Below are positions 44,433-52,919 of a stretch of 53,215 nt of DNA, piece after piece (the stretch's first letter is position 1; every line of letters starts with the position of its first letter). Location of the stretch: contig CACZPR010000083.1 of assembly GCA_902783155.1 (NCBI GenBank), positions 1 through 53,215 of the forward strand. The letters are read 5' to 3'. Source of the DNA: an uncultured Spirochaetaceae bacterium. Lineage in GTDB: Bacteria; Spirochaetota; Spirochaetia; Treponematales; Treponemataceae. The notes below the pieces were generated by a model. It made no database searches. It saw only the letters and a list, made by a program, of their open reading frames with translations, and had not been told where the DNA came from. Made by a program: the position numbers and the translations under genes.

Positions 44433-46060
44433 TGGTTCTGTTCATTCTCCCGTATTATAGAATACATTGCGTTTTCCATTACCGATGATGTGTCGGTATT
44501 TTGATTTTTCTGGCTTGAATCTTTCTGCGTACCGTCGCCACCTGAATGTGACTCGTACTCCTTGAGGGAAAGCTCCAGATTTATTTTCGCGTTCACGTCC
44601 GAACTTTTCACAAGGAGGGCCTGCTTGAAATAGTCCACAGCGGCCTTGTAGTCTCCATTCCTGTGCGCAAGGATTCCCATGTTGTAAAGCACGGAAAACT
44701 TGATTACATCGGGAGCGTCCGGGGTGATTTCCTCGTAACGCTTTTTTGCGAAATCGTTTTCGTTCTGCATGAGGTAGGTGGTGGCAAGTCCATAGAGAGC
44801 GTACTGCTGGATTGAAGTGTCGCCCCTCTGTTCCGCCGACTCATCCACCTCCAGAAAATTTCCGACGGCATCCTGGTAGTTCTCGCGGTTCCAGTCCATG
44901 CGCCCCTCAAGGATTTTGATTCCATCATGGAGAGTGTGCGGGGAACATCCTGTCAAAAGAATCACACAGGATGCCACAGCCGCAGCCCTGGCCTTTTTTA
45001 TGACAGAACGGTACCCGGTAAAGTTAAGCTCCCCGAAGACAAACGAAAGCACGATAAACACAAGCGCGAGCAGAATGAAAAGATTGTGCCTGTCCACGCT
45101 CTGAAGCTCATAGACAACAGTCGCCTCGTCATCAAACTCCTCACCGAGGGCATTTGGATTTACGTCCGCATTTTTTTTCAGGCTGGATATGACCTTGTTC
45201 GCCGAGCCAAGCTCCGATGAATCAACAAAGGCAAGCTCCGGCATGAGTCTGCTTCCGCTCTGGGTCAAAGTTTTTTTCTTCACATTCTCAATTGCGTCCA
45301 GAACAGTGTCGGCCCTAAGAGCTGTCTTAACCTCGGTCTCCATGTCACCGGCAAGAACGCTTGTCTCGCGGTCGGTTCCGAATCCAACAATCACAACCGG
45401 GATTCCAAATTTTACTGCCGACATCAATGCGCCGGAAAGAGATGAGTCCGTCTCCTCTCCATCAGTGAACACCCAGATGCACGAAGCCTGGGATGACTGC
45501 GACGGAAACGCCATGATTGCGGCCTCGATTCCTTTTCCAAGGCTTGTTCCCCTTGATGTCATAAGGCGTGGCGAAAGAGCGTCCAGAATCGAAAGAACAG
45601 ATTCCCTGTCCTCGGTCTGCGGAACCGCAACAACACCGTCGCCCTTAGCAAGAACCACCGAAACGGATGTGTTCCCGATTTTGTCCAGAAGCATCTTGGC
45701 ATACTCGGATGCCGCCTGCATTCTCGTCATTCCACCGGGACCATCGTCCGCCTCCATGCTGTATGAAATGTCAAAGACCATGGAGACCGCGCGTCCGCTT
45801 TTCTGCACAGGAACAAAACTTGTTCCCCAGGAAATCCCCGACATTGCGCCGACAATCATGGTCCACGCAAGCACACGCAGGAATGTCCTTATCAAAAAGG
45901 ATGTGCGGTATCTGGTGAGTACGGAAAAATTTTTGTTCAGGGCCTTTTCCCTTCCAAGCGTCTTCAATATTTTTGCGTAGCGGCTCACCATGTAGACTAT
46001 GTACGGAACCAGGGCGAGCAGAGCGTAAAGGCATTTCGGATGAGCGATTGAAAAATTCAT
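44384..46060 (-). CDS. BatB-BatC fusion: VWA domain, internal lipobox, TPR
   Basis: A 558-residue protein that joins two Bat proteins. Residues 1-80 have two transmembrane helices; 92-290 form a von Willebrand A domain with MIDAS DISYS (D97, S99, S101) and the later FTDGEETDSS. A helix at about 326-346 is followed by YRSVIKKARAA and VASCVILLTGCSP. The second piece looks like a complete lipoprotein signal peptide with C372, buried inside the protein. TPR repeats follow at about 378-505 (for example YALYGLATTYLMQN, VLYNMGILAHRNGDYKAAVD). No start codon with a ribosome site precedes the lipobox, so it is a true fusion. The ATG overlaps the upstream VWA stop (ATGA). Confidence 0.82.
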   Translation of the reverse strand: MNFSIAHPKCLYALLALVPYIVYMVSRYAKILKTLGREKALNKNFSVLTRYRTSFLIRTFLRVLAWTMIVGAMSGISWGTSFVPVQKSGRAVSMVFDISYSMEADDGPGGMTRMQAASEYAKMLLDKIGNTSVSVVLAKGDGVVAVPQTEDRESVLSILDALSPRLMTSRGTSLGKGIEAAIMAFPSQSSQASCIWVFTDGEETDSSLSGALMSAVKFGIPVVIVGFGTDRETSVLAGDMETEVKTALRADTVLDAIENVKKKTLTQSGSRLMPELAFVDSSELGSANKVISSLKKNADVNPNALGEEFDDEATVVYELQSVDRHNLFILLALVFIVLSFVFGELNFTGYRSVIKKARAAAVASCVILLTGCSPHTLHDGIKILEGRMDWNRENYQDAVGNFLEVDESAEQRGDTSIQQYALYGLATTYLMQNENDFAKKRYEEITPDAPDVIKFSVLYNMGILAHRNGDYKAAVDYFKQALLVKSSDVNAKINLELSLKEYESHSGGDGTQKDSSQKNQNTDTSSVMENAMYSIIRENEQNQWKNQQQKPDGSALDY

Positions 46061-47055
46061 AGTATCTCCCTTAGCGCGAAACGACGGATAAACACTGCGG
46101 CAAAAAGAAGAATCGCGCCGGCAAAAACAAAGTGCCTGTAGAACTTTTTGTCGTTGTTCCTGATGTGGTAGGTCTGCACCATGCTCTCGTTGCGCTCCAC
46201 CGAATCAAGGACCTGGGAAAGAACGTTCAGGGAATCGACCTCATAAAATTTTCCATCGCCCTCGGACGCAAGTTCGGCCATCTTTGTGGAGTCGTAGTCC
46301 GAATTGAAAAATCCAGAGTAAAGGCGGTTCGTGTGCGGATCGACATACTCAAGCCGGACGGTCCCCTTTGTTCCAATGCCCAGTATATAGAGGGAAATGT
46401 TTTTTTTGTGCGCAAGACGTGCGGCTGTGTTCGGGTGGATTGTGCCGGAATTGTTTTCGCCGTCGGTAATCAGCACTATGCTTTTTTTGGGCGAGCGTGA
46501 CGATTCCAGATGCATAATCGCACAGACAAGACCGTTTCCAATTGCCGTTCCATCACCAAGCTCACCGGCAATAACGTCGTCCAGTTTTTTCATAAAGAGA
46601 TTCCTGTCCAGGGTCGGGGGAACAACCACCGCAGTCTCCTTCGCCATCTCGACAAGACCAACGGAGTCTCCAGTGTTTTCTGTCAGCAAAGTCTTGATTG
46701 CCTGTTTTGCGGCAGCCATTCTGGTAAGGCCATCCATGTCCTGCGCCATCATCGACGGACTTGTGTCAAGCACATAAAGAATGTCGGAGCCTCTGGACGA
46801 GTAGACTTTTTCCTGATGGTGCACAACGGGATTCGCGTACGCAATCACAAGGCAGATAAATCCGGAGGAGCCGAGAACCGAAGCCAGCACGGAAAAAAAC
46901 TTGTGCGCCCCGCTGTTCCAGTTGAACGGCTTTCCATGCCAGTCGCAAAGTGTCAGCGGAAAAGTAATCGGACGGAAAACTTTCACGTAGCGCAGAAAAT
47001 AGTAAAGGGGAACAACCAAAAGCCAAAAGAACGCGGCAGGATTTTCAAATTCCAT
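46057..47055 (-). CDS. BatA-like VWA membrane protein
   Basis: A 332-residue protein: two transmembrane helices at about 8-23 and 55-75, a von Willebrand A domain at 90-290 and a final helix at 305-325 (RHFVFAGAILLFAAVFI). The metal-dependent adhesion site is intact: DTSPS (D97, S99, S101) and VLITDGENNSG. It would bind partner proteins at the periplasmic face of the inner membrane. The ATG overlaps the preceding stop (TAATG), and the next gene starts within its stop, so the VWA pair is tightly coupled. Confidence 0.88.
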   Translation of the reverse strand: MEFENPAAFFWLLVVPLYYFLRYVKVFRPITFPLTLCDWHGKPFNWNSGAHKFFSVLASVLGSSGFICLVIAYANPVVHHQEKVYSSRGSDILYVLDTSPSMMAQDMDGLTRMAAAKQAIKTLLTENTGDSVGLVEMAKETAVVVPPTLDRNLFMKKLDDVIAGELGDGTAIGNGLVCAIMHLESSRSPKKSIVLITDGENNSGTIHPNTAARLAHKKNISLYILGIGTKGTVRLEYVDPHTNRLYSGFFNSDYDSTKMAELASEGDGKFYEVDSLNVLSQVLDSVERNESMVQTYHIRNNDKKFYRHFVFAGAILLFAAVFIRRFALREIL

Positions 47056-48203
47056 TACGCTACCCCTCCATCTTTTTCTTCATCAACTTTTTCAAGACCC
47101 TCGATTGCTCCGTTTGTGCTTTCGACAATTCCGGCCCTCTCGCCCTCGTTGAACGCCGCCTCGTGGATTTCAACCGGAAGCTGCTTTGAGTCGATTGAGT
47201 TCTGGGCAAATATGATATAGTCCGTCCTCGTGAAAAGAGAGACAATCGTAAGGACGGCATCCTCCTGTGAATCGGAGAGCATTCCTCCGGTGACATTGAA
47301 AATCACGGACGCAATACGCTTTGTAGTCACAGCGCCAAATGGAACGCCGAAACGTGAGTCCAGATATGTGCGCATAATTTTCTGCCACTCGGTCGCGTAC
47401 TCAACGTCGGAGCATTTTTTCGCCGCAAGTTTTTTAAGGTGCCGCCTCGTGAGCTGAGACATGCGGATAAGGCCCAGACGTTCGCGCAGATTGTACCACG
47501 CCTCCTGGATTGCACGCATCTTGGCAAGCACAAAACAGATTCCGAACAAAAGCAGAACGCCCACAACAATCAGGGTCCAGAGAATATAGTTCGTGCCGGG
47601 AAGAAGAAGGGGCGAAACCGGTGGACGCAGACTGACCGCACCCAGATTTTCGGAAAGCGAAATGATATTCATCCCCTGGAGACGGATTTTGTATGGAGCC
47701 GGGTTGATTCCAGAATCAAGTGCCATGGTATCGACCTGCTCCTCAAAAACCTTTTCGCCGTCGTCCTTTTTTTCGGCCTCGACTTTTTCTTCCTCAACAA
47801 TAACGGCATCCTTTCCAAGACAGCACGCGCTCAAATTGAATGTCGGAAATTTCAGTTCACCTGTCACCCACGGGATAAACTTTATCAGCAGGGTATAGCT
47901 CATTCCGTTTCTGTGCAGGGAGACCTCGTTCACGGTGTACCTTTCGTCCGCATCGACAAAAGGCTTCAGGTGTGGATTCAGATAGAGCGTGTCCCCGTCG
48001 ATATGCTTTGTGTCCGCCAGGGCAAAAAAATCTACGCCGCTGTTGAACGTGTAGTGGAGCTGCACCTCGTCCCCAATATAGACCTCCGAAGGCAGAACAA
48101 ACTGCTGCACAAAATCGTCGGACGCGGATTTGCTCTTTGTGTCCGCAAAAACAGACAGCGTTGCGGCAATAAGAATAAGCGGAAGCAGAAAAATTTTCTT
48201 CAT
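47055..48203 (-). CDS. BatD-related membrane protein of the Bat operon
   Basis: A 382-residue exported membrane protein. MKKIFLLPLILIAATLSVFA is a signal peptide. Residues 25-190 are a beta-rich periplasmic domain (LPSEVYIGDEVQLHYTFNSG), an acidic linker follows, and one transmembrane helix is at about 245-265 (YILWTLIVVGVLLLFGICFV). The cytoplasmic tail (about 115 residues) is helical, with LTRRHLKKLAAKK and an EYATEWQKIMRTYLDSRFG segment typical of the Bat/DUF4381-like genes found beside MoxR and VWA genes. The start at 48203 overlaps the DUF58 stop by 4 nt (ATGA), and the frame upstream is only overlap with the DUF58 gene. Confidence 0.75.
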   Translation of the reverse strand: MKKIFLLPLILIAATLSVFADTKSKSASDDFVQQFVLPSEVYIGDEVQLHYTFNSGVDFFALADTKHIDGDTLYLNPHLKPFVDADERYTVNEVSLHRNGMSYTLLIKFIPWVTGELKFPTFNLSACCLGKDAVIVEEEKVEAEKKDDGEKVFEEQVDTMALDSGINPAPYKIRLQGMNIISLSENLGAVSLRPPVSPLLLPGTNYILWTLIVVGVLLLFGICFVLAKMRAIQEAWYNLRERLGLIRMSQLTRRHLKKLAAKKCSDVEYATEWQKIMRTYLDSRFGVPFGAVTTKRIASVIFNVTGGMLSDSQEDAVLTIVSLFTRTDYIIFAQNSIDSKQLPVEIHEAAFNEGERAGIVESTNGAIEGLEKVDEEKDGGVA

Positions 48204-49081
48204 ATACTCTGCCTGTCCCTTGTCGAAAAGAATCTGGTCATCTCCCTCAGGCAATCGGAATTTGTGTTCAGCACAAAAGGGATTCCACCACGGCGGCGGC
48301 ACTCATGGTTCCACTGCACCATGCGGGATTCGTTGTCCTCCCTCCACTTGCGGCGGAATTTTGATGAGGACGTTGGAAGCACCATGCGGATTCCAGTCTC
48401 CGGATCTGTGAACGGAATTGACCCGACCTCAGGAAGATGCTCGTCCATGCTGTCCGCAATTTTGACGGCGACGACATCGTTTCTCTGGCAAAGATAGCCG
48501 AATGCCTGGCCCCATGCCGTGGTTCTGAAATCAGAGAAAACCATAATCAGGGTCCGCTTTTTCAAAAGACGCTGGCAACCGAGCAACGCGGACTCAAGCG
48601 AGGAACCTCCGGTCCCATATTCTTCGACCTTCTCAAATTCGGAAAGGAGGAGCATCACCTGGTCGTGTCCGGGAGCAGGAGAACAGTTGAAACGGATTTT
48701 TCCATCGTAAATCACCGCGCCAATCGGGGATGCGTTGTGGAAGGCCGCAAGTGTCAAAAGGGACGCACATTCCGCGGCAATCTCCAGTCTCGATTTTCTT
48801 CCCGAGCCGGATTTCATTGAGGCGGACGCATCGATTACGACCATGACGTTCAGGTCCCTCTCCTCGTCATACTGCTTCACGAACGGACGGCACATCCTTG
48901 CGGTAACATTCCAGTCTATAGTTCTGACATCATCCCCGTCCATATACTCGCGTACACCGCTGAAATCAATTCCACGGCCCTTGTACAGGGAACGGAAGGA
49001 ACCATTCCTCATTCCGTCGGCAAGGGCAAGCGAATTAAGATGGAGGAGAGTCGCTTTTTTAGCTAAAGTTGACTTGTCCAT
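48200..49081 (-). CDS. DUF58 protein (VWA-like, MoxR partner)
   Basis: A 293-residue DUF58 family member. FRSLYKGRGIDFSGVREYMDGDDVRTIDWNVTAR is split over the diagnostic 'G.G..F..vReY..GDd.R.IdW..tAR' pattern near residues 28-62. VMVVIDASASMKSGSGRK is a degenerate VWA metal site with DxSxS. LIMVFSDFRTTAWG and FVLNTNSD are later strands. It acts with the MoxR ATPase encoded 16 nt upstream. The VWA residues D-A-S-A-S are intact, so metal binding is likely. Cytoplasmic. Confidence 0.88.
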   Translation of the reverse strand: MDKSTLAKKATLLHLNSLALADGMRNGSFRSLYKGRGIDFSGVREYMDGDDVRTIDWNVTARMCRPFVKQYDEERDLNVMVVIDASASMKSGSGRKSRLEIAAECASLLTLAAFHNASPIGAVIYDGKIRFNCSPAPGHDQVMLLLSEFEKVEEYGTGGSSLESALLGCQRLLKKRTLIMVFSDFRTTAWGQAFGYLCQRNDVVAVKIADSMDEHLPEVGSIPFTDPETGIRMVLPTSSSKFRRKWREDNESRMVQWNHECRRRGGIPFVLNTNSDCLREMTRFFSTRDRQSI

Positions 49082-49097
49082 ACAGCCATGCCCCTTT

Positions 49098-50102
49098 TTA
49101 CGGAAGTGGCATAATCTCGATAATCTTGGAAATCAGCTCGTCGGTGGAGACTGAATCAGCGGAGGCCTCGTAGTTCAAAACAAGACGGTGGCGGAGAACC
49201 GGTTTCGCGACAGCCTGCACATCCTCAGGAAGAACGAAGCTGCGTCCATTGAACAGGGCTGCAACCTTGGCGCACTGGAGAAGCGCAATTCCCGCACGTG
49301 GGGAGGCTCCATAGGAAATGTAGTGGAGTATGTCGTTCTTTTTCTGGGTGGATGATGCCCGTCTCTCGTTTTTGCCAGGCTCCGGACGTGTTACGCTCAC
49401 GATGGAAACAATGTAGTTTATGATTTTGTCATCCGCCGTGATTGCCTCGACCGCGCTCTTGCATCTGTTTATCTGGTCAACGCTGAACACATTCTGCACA
49501 GGCTGGTTGATTGCGTTTCCGTTCGACTTTACAATCTGGATTTCCTCTTCGGGTGTCGGGTAGGTAACGAGGAGCTTCATCAAAAAGCGGTCCTGCTCCG
49601 CCTCGGGAAGATTGTATGTTCCCTCCTGCTCAATCGGGTTCTGTGTCGCGAGAACAAAGAACGGTTCGGGAAGATGGTAGGATGTTTCACCAATCGTAAC
49701 CTGGTGCTCGGCCATGGCTTCAAGAAGAGCCGACTGAACTTTCGCCGGAGCACGGTTGATTTCATCGGCAAGGACTATGTTCGAGAAAACAGGTCCACGG
49801 CGGACTGCAAATTTCGCAAGGGCCTGCTGGTAAATAAGAGTTCCTGTAACATCAGCCGGCAAAAGGTCCGGGGTAAACTGGATTCTCTTGAACTCAAGCC
49901 CCGAAATCTCCGCGAACGTACGGACAGCCAAAGTTTTCGCAAGTCCAGGAACACCCTCCAGAAGAATATGCCCACCACCAATCATGGCGGTAAGGATTCC
50001 ATCTATGACTTCCTTCTGGCCCACAAGACGCTTGGCCACTTCCCTTCTGCAATTGTTTATGCTGGCGGAACATTCCTCCAGCTCGTATTTAGAAATTTCC
50101 AT
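49098..50102 (-). CDS. MoxR-family AAA+ ATPase
   Basis: A 334-residue AAA+ chaperone that remodels VWA-domain partners. Walker A is EGVPGLAKTLAV, Walker B is VLADEINRAPAK, sensor 1 is VLATQNPIEQEGT and the C-terminal lid has YGASPRAGIALLQCAK with the arginine sensor. QFTPDLLPADVTG is the family insert. The length is standard. ATG 50102 is preferred over a GTG at 50108 because AAGGTG lies 5-6 nt upstream. It is the first gene of the Bat operon. Confidence 0.92.
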   Translation of the reverse strand: MEISKYELEECSASINNCRREVAKRLVGQKEVIDGILTAMIGGGHILLEGVPGLAKTLAVRTFAEISGLEFKRIQFTPDLLPADVTGTLIYQQALAKFAVRRGPVFSNIVLADEINRAPAKVQSALLEAMAEHQVTIGETSYHLPEPFFVLATQNPIEQEGTYNLPEAEQDRFLMKLLVTYPTPEEEIQIVKSNGNAINQPVQNVFSVDQINRCKSAVEAITADDKIINYIVSIVSVTRPEPGKNERRASSTQKKNDILHYISYGASPRAGIALLQCAKVAALFNGRSFVLPEDVQAVAKPVLRHRLVLNYEASADSVSTDELISKIIEIMPLP

Positions 50103-50243
50103 ATCCACACCTTTATAAAAAAACTTCTTAGTAGAATATCATATAAATAGGAAAAAATTCAACAATATTATGGAACATAACAGATTTATAGGATAAAATC
50201 ATTGTACGGATTAAAAAAATGTATTCAACAAAAAGGAGCTTTT

Positions 50244-52850
50244 ATGAAAAAGAGAGTTATCGCGGCAACGGCACTGCTTTTTGCTTCCGCCATGGCATTT
50301 GCGAAGGTAAACGGCGACAAATTTCTGCACACAATCAGCGAGGAGGGAAAACCGGGGAAGGTCCTGAACATCTACTCATGGAACGACGAGTTTCTAAACC
50401 GGCTCCAGAATTTTTACCCGGACTTTGACAGCTCGACAGGCAAGATTGGCGATGTCACAGTGTACTATACGGTCATTCAAAGCTACGACGAAATGTACCA
50501 GACAAAACTTGACGCAGCCTTAAAAAAACAGAACAAAGCGAAACCACAGGACAAGGTTGACATTTTTTTGGTGGAGCCGGACTACGCACTGAAATACACA
50601 AAGTCCCCATACACACTGGACATGAAGGCGGACCTTGGATTTACGGACTCCGACCTTTCTTCCCAGTTCCAGTACACAAAGGACTTGGGAACAGCGGACG
50701 GAAAACTAAAGGCACTTACATGGCAGGCATGTCCCGGAGGTCTAATCTACCGGAGGTCCATGGCAAAAGAGGCATTCGGAACGGACGACCCGGAAAAGAT
50801 TCAGGCACTGCTCTGCGACTGGCCAAGCTTTGGAGAGGCGGCGGAAAAAATCAAGTCGCTGGGCTACTACATGCTCGCAGGTCCAGAGGACAACTACCGT
50901 CTTTTTTACGACAACGCAAAAACTCCGTGGGTTGTTGAGAACAAAGAAAACAACAGTCCGCTCATCAACATTCCGACCCATATATGGGAATGGGTCTGCC
51001 AGCAGAAGGAATTCTCATATTCGGAGCGCGACTACACGATGGGCGTAAGGATGTGGACAGAAAAAGCCATGACCAACATGGGCGGACAGGGAAAAGTGTT
51101 CTGCTACTTTGGTCCGACATGGTTCATCGACTATGTGATTGGACCCTACGCGGAATGGAACCAGAACGACAATTCCACCGGGGACTGGGCTTTCTGCAAG
51201 GGACCTGAATCTTTCAACTGGGGCGGAACTTTGATATGCGCGGCAGCCGGGAGCGACAACATCCCTCTTGTAAAGGACATCCTGCAAAAACTCACATGCG
51301 ACGAAAAAATCATGGAAAGGCTTGCGCTTGAGACTGGAGATTTTGCGAACAACGAAGAGTCCATGAAATCAGTCTCGGAAAGCGGATACACAAACAAGAT
51401 TTTAGGCGGGCAGAACCACATTCCCATTTTGATTGAAGCCGCAAAATCAATAGAAAAAAAGGCAATCACAAATTACGACGCAACAATAAACTCCATCCTG
51501 ATGGAATCAATGGAAGACTATTTCGCGAACCGCACCACCGAAAACGCCGCATGGAAAAAGTTCTACCTTGGAGTGAAAGAGGCATTTCCGGAAATAGGCA
51601 TACCCGTGACGCTGGAGGAAGAAAGTGAGCAGATCCGCTTTGTGCCACAGGAGGGACACGCACTGAATGTCAGGAGCATGGCATACGGAAAGGAAAACAA
51701 TCTAATTTTCACAATGGACGACAGGTGCACAAAAATCTGGGACGCAGAGACAAAATCGCTTCTGGAGACCGACAGCGACAACGGCCAACCAGATTTCTAT
51801 TTCCGTAATGCTGTGAACGAAATCAGCGACCGCAGCAACATGGACTTTGCAAACGGACAGTCGGCAATGGTTGGAATCGACAGCGCACCGAAGACCGCCA
51901 CCACCGTAATTGTCACAAAAGACGGAAGCAATTATTTTCTTGGCAACAGCGGCATAAGATTTTTCAAGCGTCCCGACAACGACTGCATTGTCTGCAACAA
52001 CGAGGGGAACCTTCTCTATTTCGACGGCGGGAAACTTATTTTCTGCGACACAACTACCGGAGAAACAAAGGTCCTCACAGAGATTTACAGCGACAAAAAA
52101 ACAGAGATTGTGGCAAACTCCAACGAAAAGACTTTTGCTCTGGCAAACGGAAATTTGGCCTACATCTTCAAAAACGACGGAGAAAATGTGGAGCTGGTTT
52201 CAACATTCCGATTTCAGACCATCGGAGCGGAGGGGAACTTTGTGTTCAGCCCATCCAGACGCTTTATCTATTTCCAGACAGAGTTTACCCTTGAAATTTA
52301 CGACATTGAAAACGAACGGACGACCTGGTTCGACAAGGATGGAGGCACGAGCGTACAATTTTCTTTTGATGACTACACCTTCGCCGTAGTTTACAAAAAC
52401 GTCTGCAAACTGTACGACACCGACAGATGGGAAACATGGAACGAAATCTACGGCATAAAGGATTTGTTCTGTTTTTCCCCGAACGGAAAATATCTTCTTG
52501 CAAAATCCAATTACGGCGGCACAAAGATTCTTGATTTGGAAAACGATGAAGAAAAAACATTCCGTGGGGATTTCTGCGAAGCGTGCATGAACCTTGACGG
52601 AAGCAGGATAATCACCTACGACACTGATGGAGTTGTCCGCGTGTACCTTAGCGAAACAGGCTCGCTGATTTACAGTCTCATGGCGGATGAGGACGGAAAC
52701 CACATTGTCTACACACCCGAGGGATATTGCGACGGAACCGAAGATGGAATCAAAAAATACGGACGCGCCGTAAAGGGTCTTGAGCTCCAGGACAACCGTG
52801 TGCTTATGGAAACATTCTACCGCTCGGACTTAATGAAAAAGGTTCCGTAA
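50244..52850 (+). CDS. Periplasmic solute-binding protein fused to a WD40-like propeller
   Basis: An 868-residue exported protein. MKKRVIAATALLFASAMAFA is a signal peptide with no lipobox. Residues about 25-455 look like an extracellular carbohydrate ABC solute-binding protein (VLNIYSWNDEFLNRL, VDIFLVEPDYALKY, WQACPGGLIYRRS, FCYFGPTWFIDY). Residues about 465-820 are repeated beta-blades of WD40/YVTN type, for example ALNVRSMAYGKENNLIFTMD followed by RCTKIWDAETKSLLE, and FVFSPSRRFIYFQTEFTLEI. The tail YTPEGYCDGTEDGIKKY matches the segment that follows propellers in many bacterial WD40 proteins. The start at 50244 has AAGGAG 5 nt upstream. No permease gene is adjacent, so it may sense rather than transport. 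Confidence 0.8.
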   Translation: MKKRVIAATALLFASAMAFAKVNGDKFLHTISEEGKPGKVLNIYSWNDEFLNRLQNFYPDFDSSTGKIGDVTVYYTVIQSYDEMYQTKLDAALKKQNKAKPQDKVDIFLVEPDYALKYTKSPYTLDMKADLGFTDSDLSSQFQYTKDLGTADGKLKALTWQACPGGLIYRRSMAKEAFGTDDPEKIQALLCDWPSFGEAAEKIKSLGYYMLAGPEDNYRLFYDNAKTPWVVENKENNSPLINIPTHIWEWVCQQKEFSYSERDYTMGVRMWTEKAMTNMGGQGKVFCYFGPTWFIDYVIGPYAEWNQNDNSTGDWAFCKGPESFNWGGTLICAAAGSDNIPLVKDILQKLTCDEKIMERLALETGDFANNEESMKSVSESGYTNKILGGQNHIPILIEAAKSIEKKAITNYDATINSILMESMEDYFANRTTENAAWKKFYLGVKEAFPEIGIPVTLEEESEQIRFVPQEGHALNVRSMAYGKENNLIFTMDDRCTKIWDAETKSLLETDSDNGQPDFYFRNAVNEISDRSNMDFANGQSAMVGIDSAPKTATTVIVTKDGSNYFLGNSGIRFFKRPDNDCIVCNNEGNLLYFDGGKLIFCDTTTGETKVLTEIYSDKKTEIVANSNEKTFALANGNLAYIFKNDGENVELVSTFRFQTIGAEGNFVFSPSRRFIYFQTEFTLEIYDIENERTTWFDKDGGTSVQFSFDDYTFAVVYKNVCKLYDTDRWETWNEIYGIKDLFCFSPNGKYLLAKSNYGGTKILDLENDEEKTFRGDFCEACMNLDGSRIITYDTDGVVRVYLSETGSLIYSLMADEDGNHIVYTPEGYCDGTEDGIKKYGRAVKGLELQDNRVLMETFYRSDLMKKVP

Positions 52851-52858
52851 ACAAAAAA

Positions 52859-52887
52859 GCCCCCGGGAAACAAAAGTTCTTCGGGGG
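52859..52887 (-). terminator. Terminator of the DUF6273 gene
   Basis: CCCCCG (52860-52865) pairs with CGGGGG (52882-52887), extendable by two G-U pairs. On the minus strand the stem is followed by TTTTTT. The stem may also slow plus-strand read-through from the solute-binding-protein gene. Confidence 0.75.
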
Positions 52888-52919
52888 AATGTTTGTGATT
52901 AATTTTCAAATTGCCTAAG

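Noticed and set aside
47439..48497. Plus-strand frame of 352 codons across the Bat operon
   Set aside because: It spans two real, overlapping minus-strand genes and encodes a basic, motif-free peptide.
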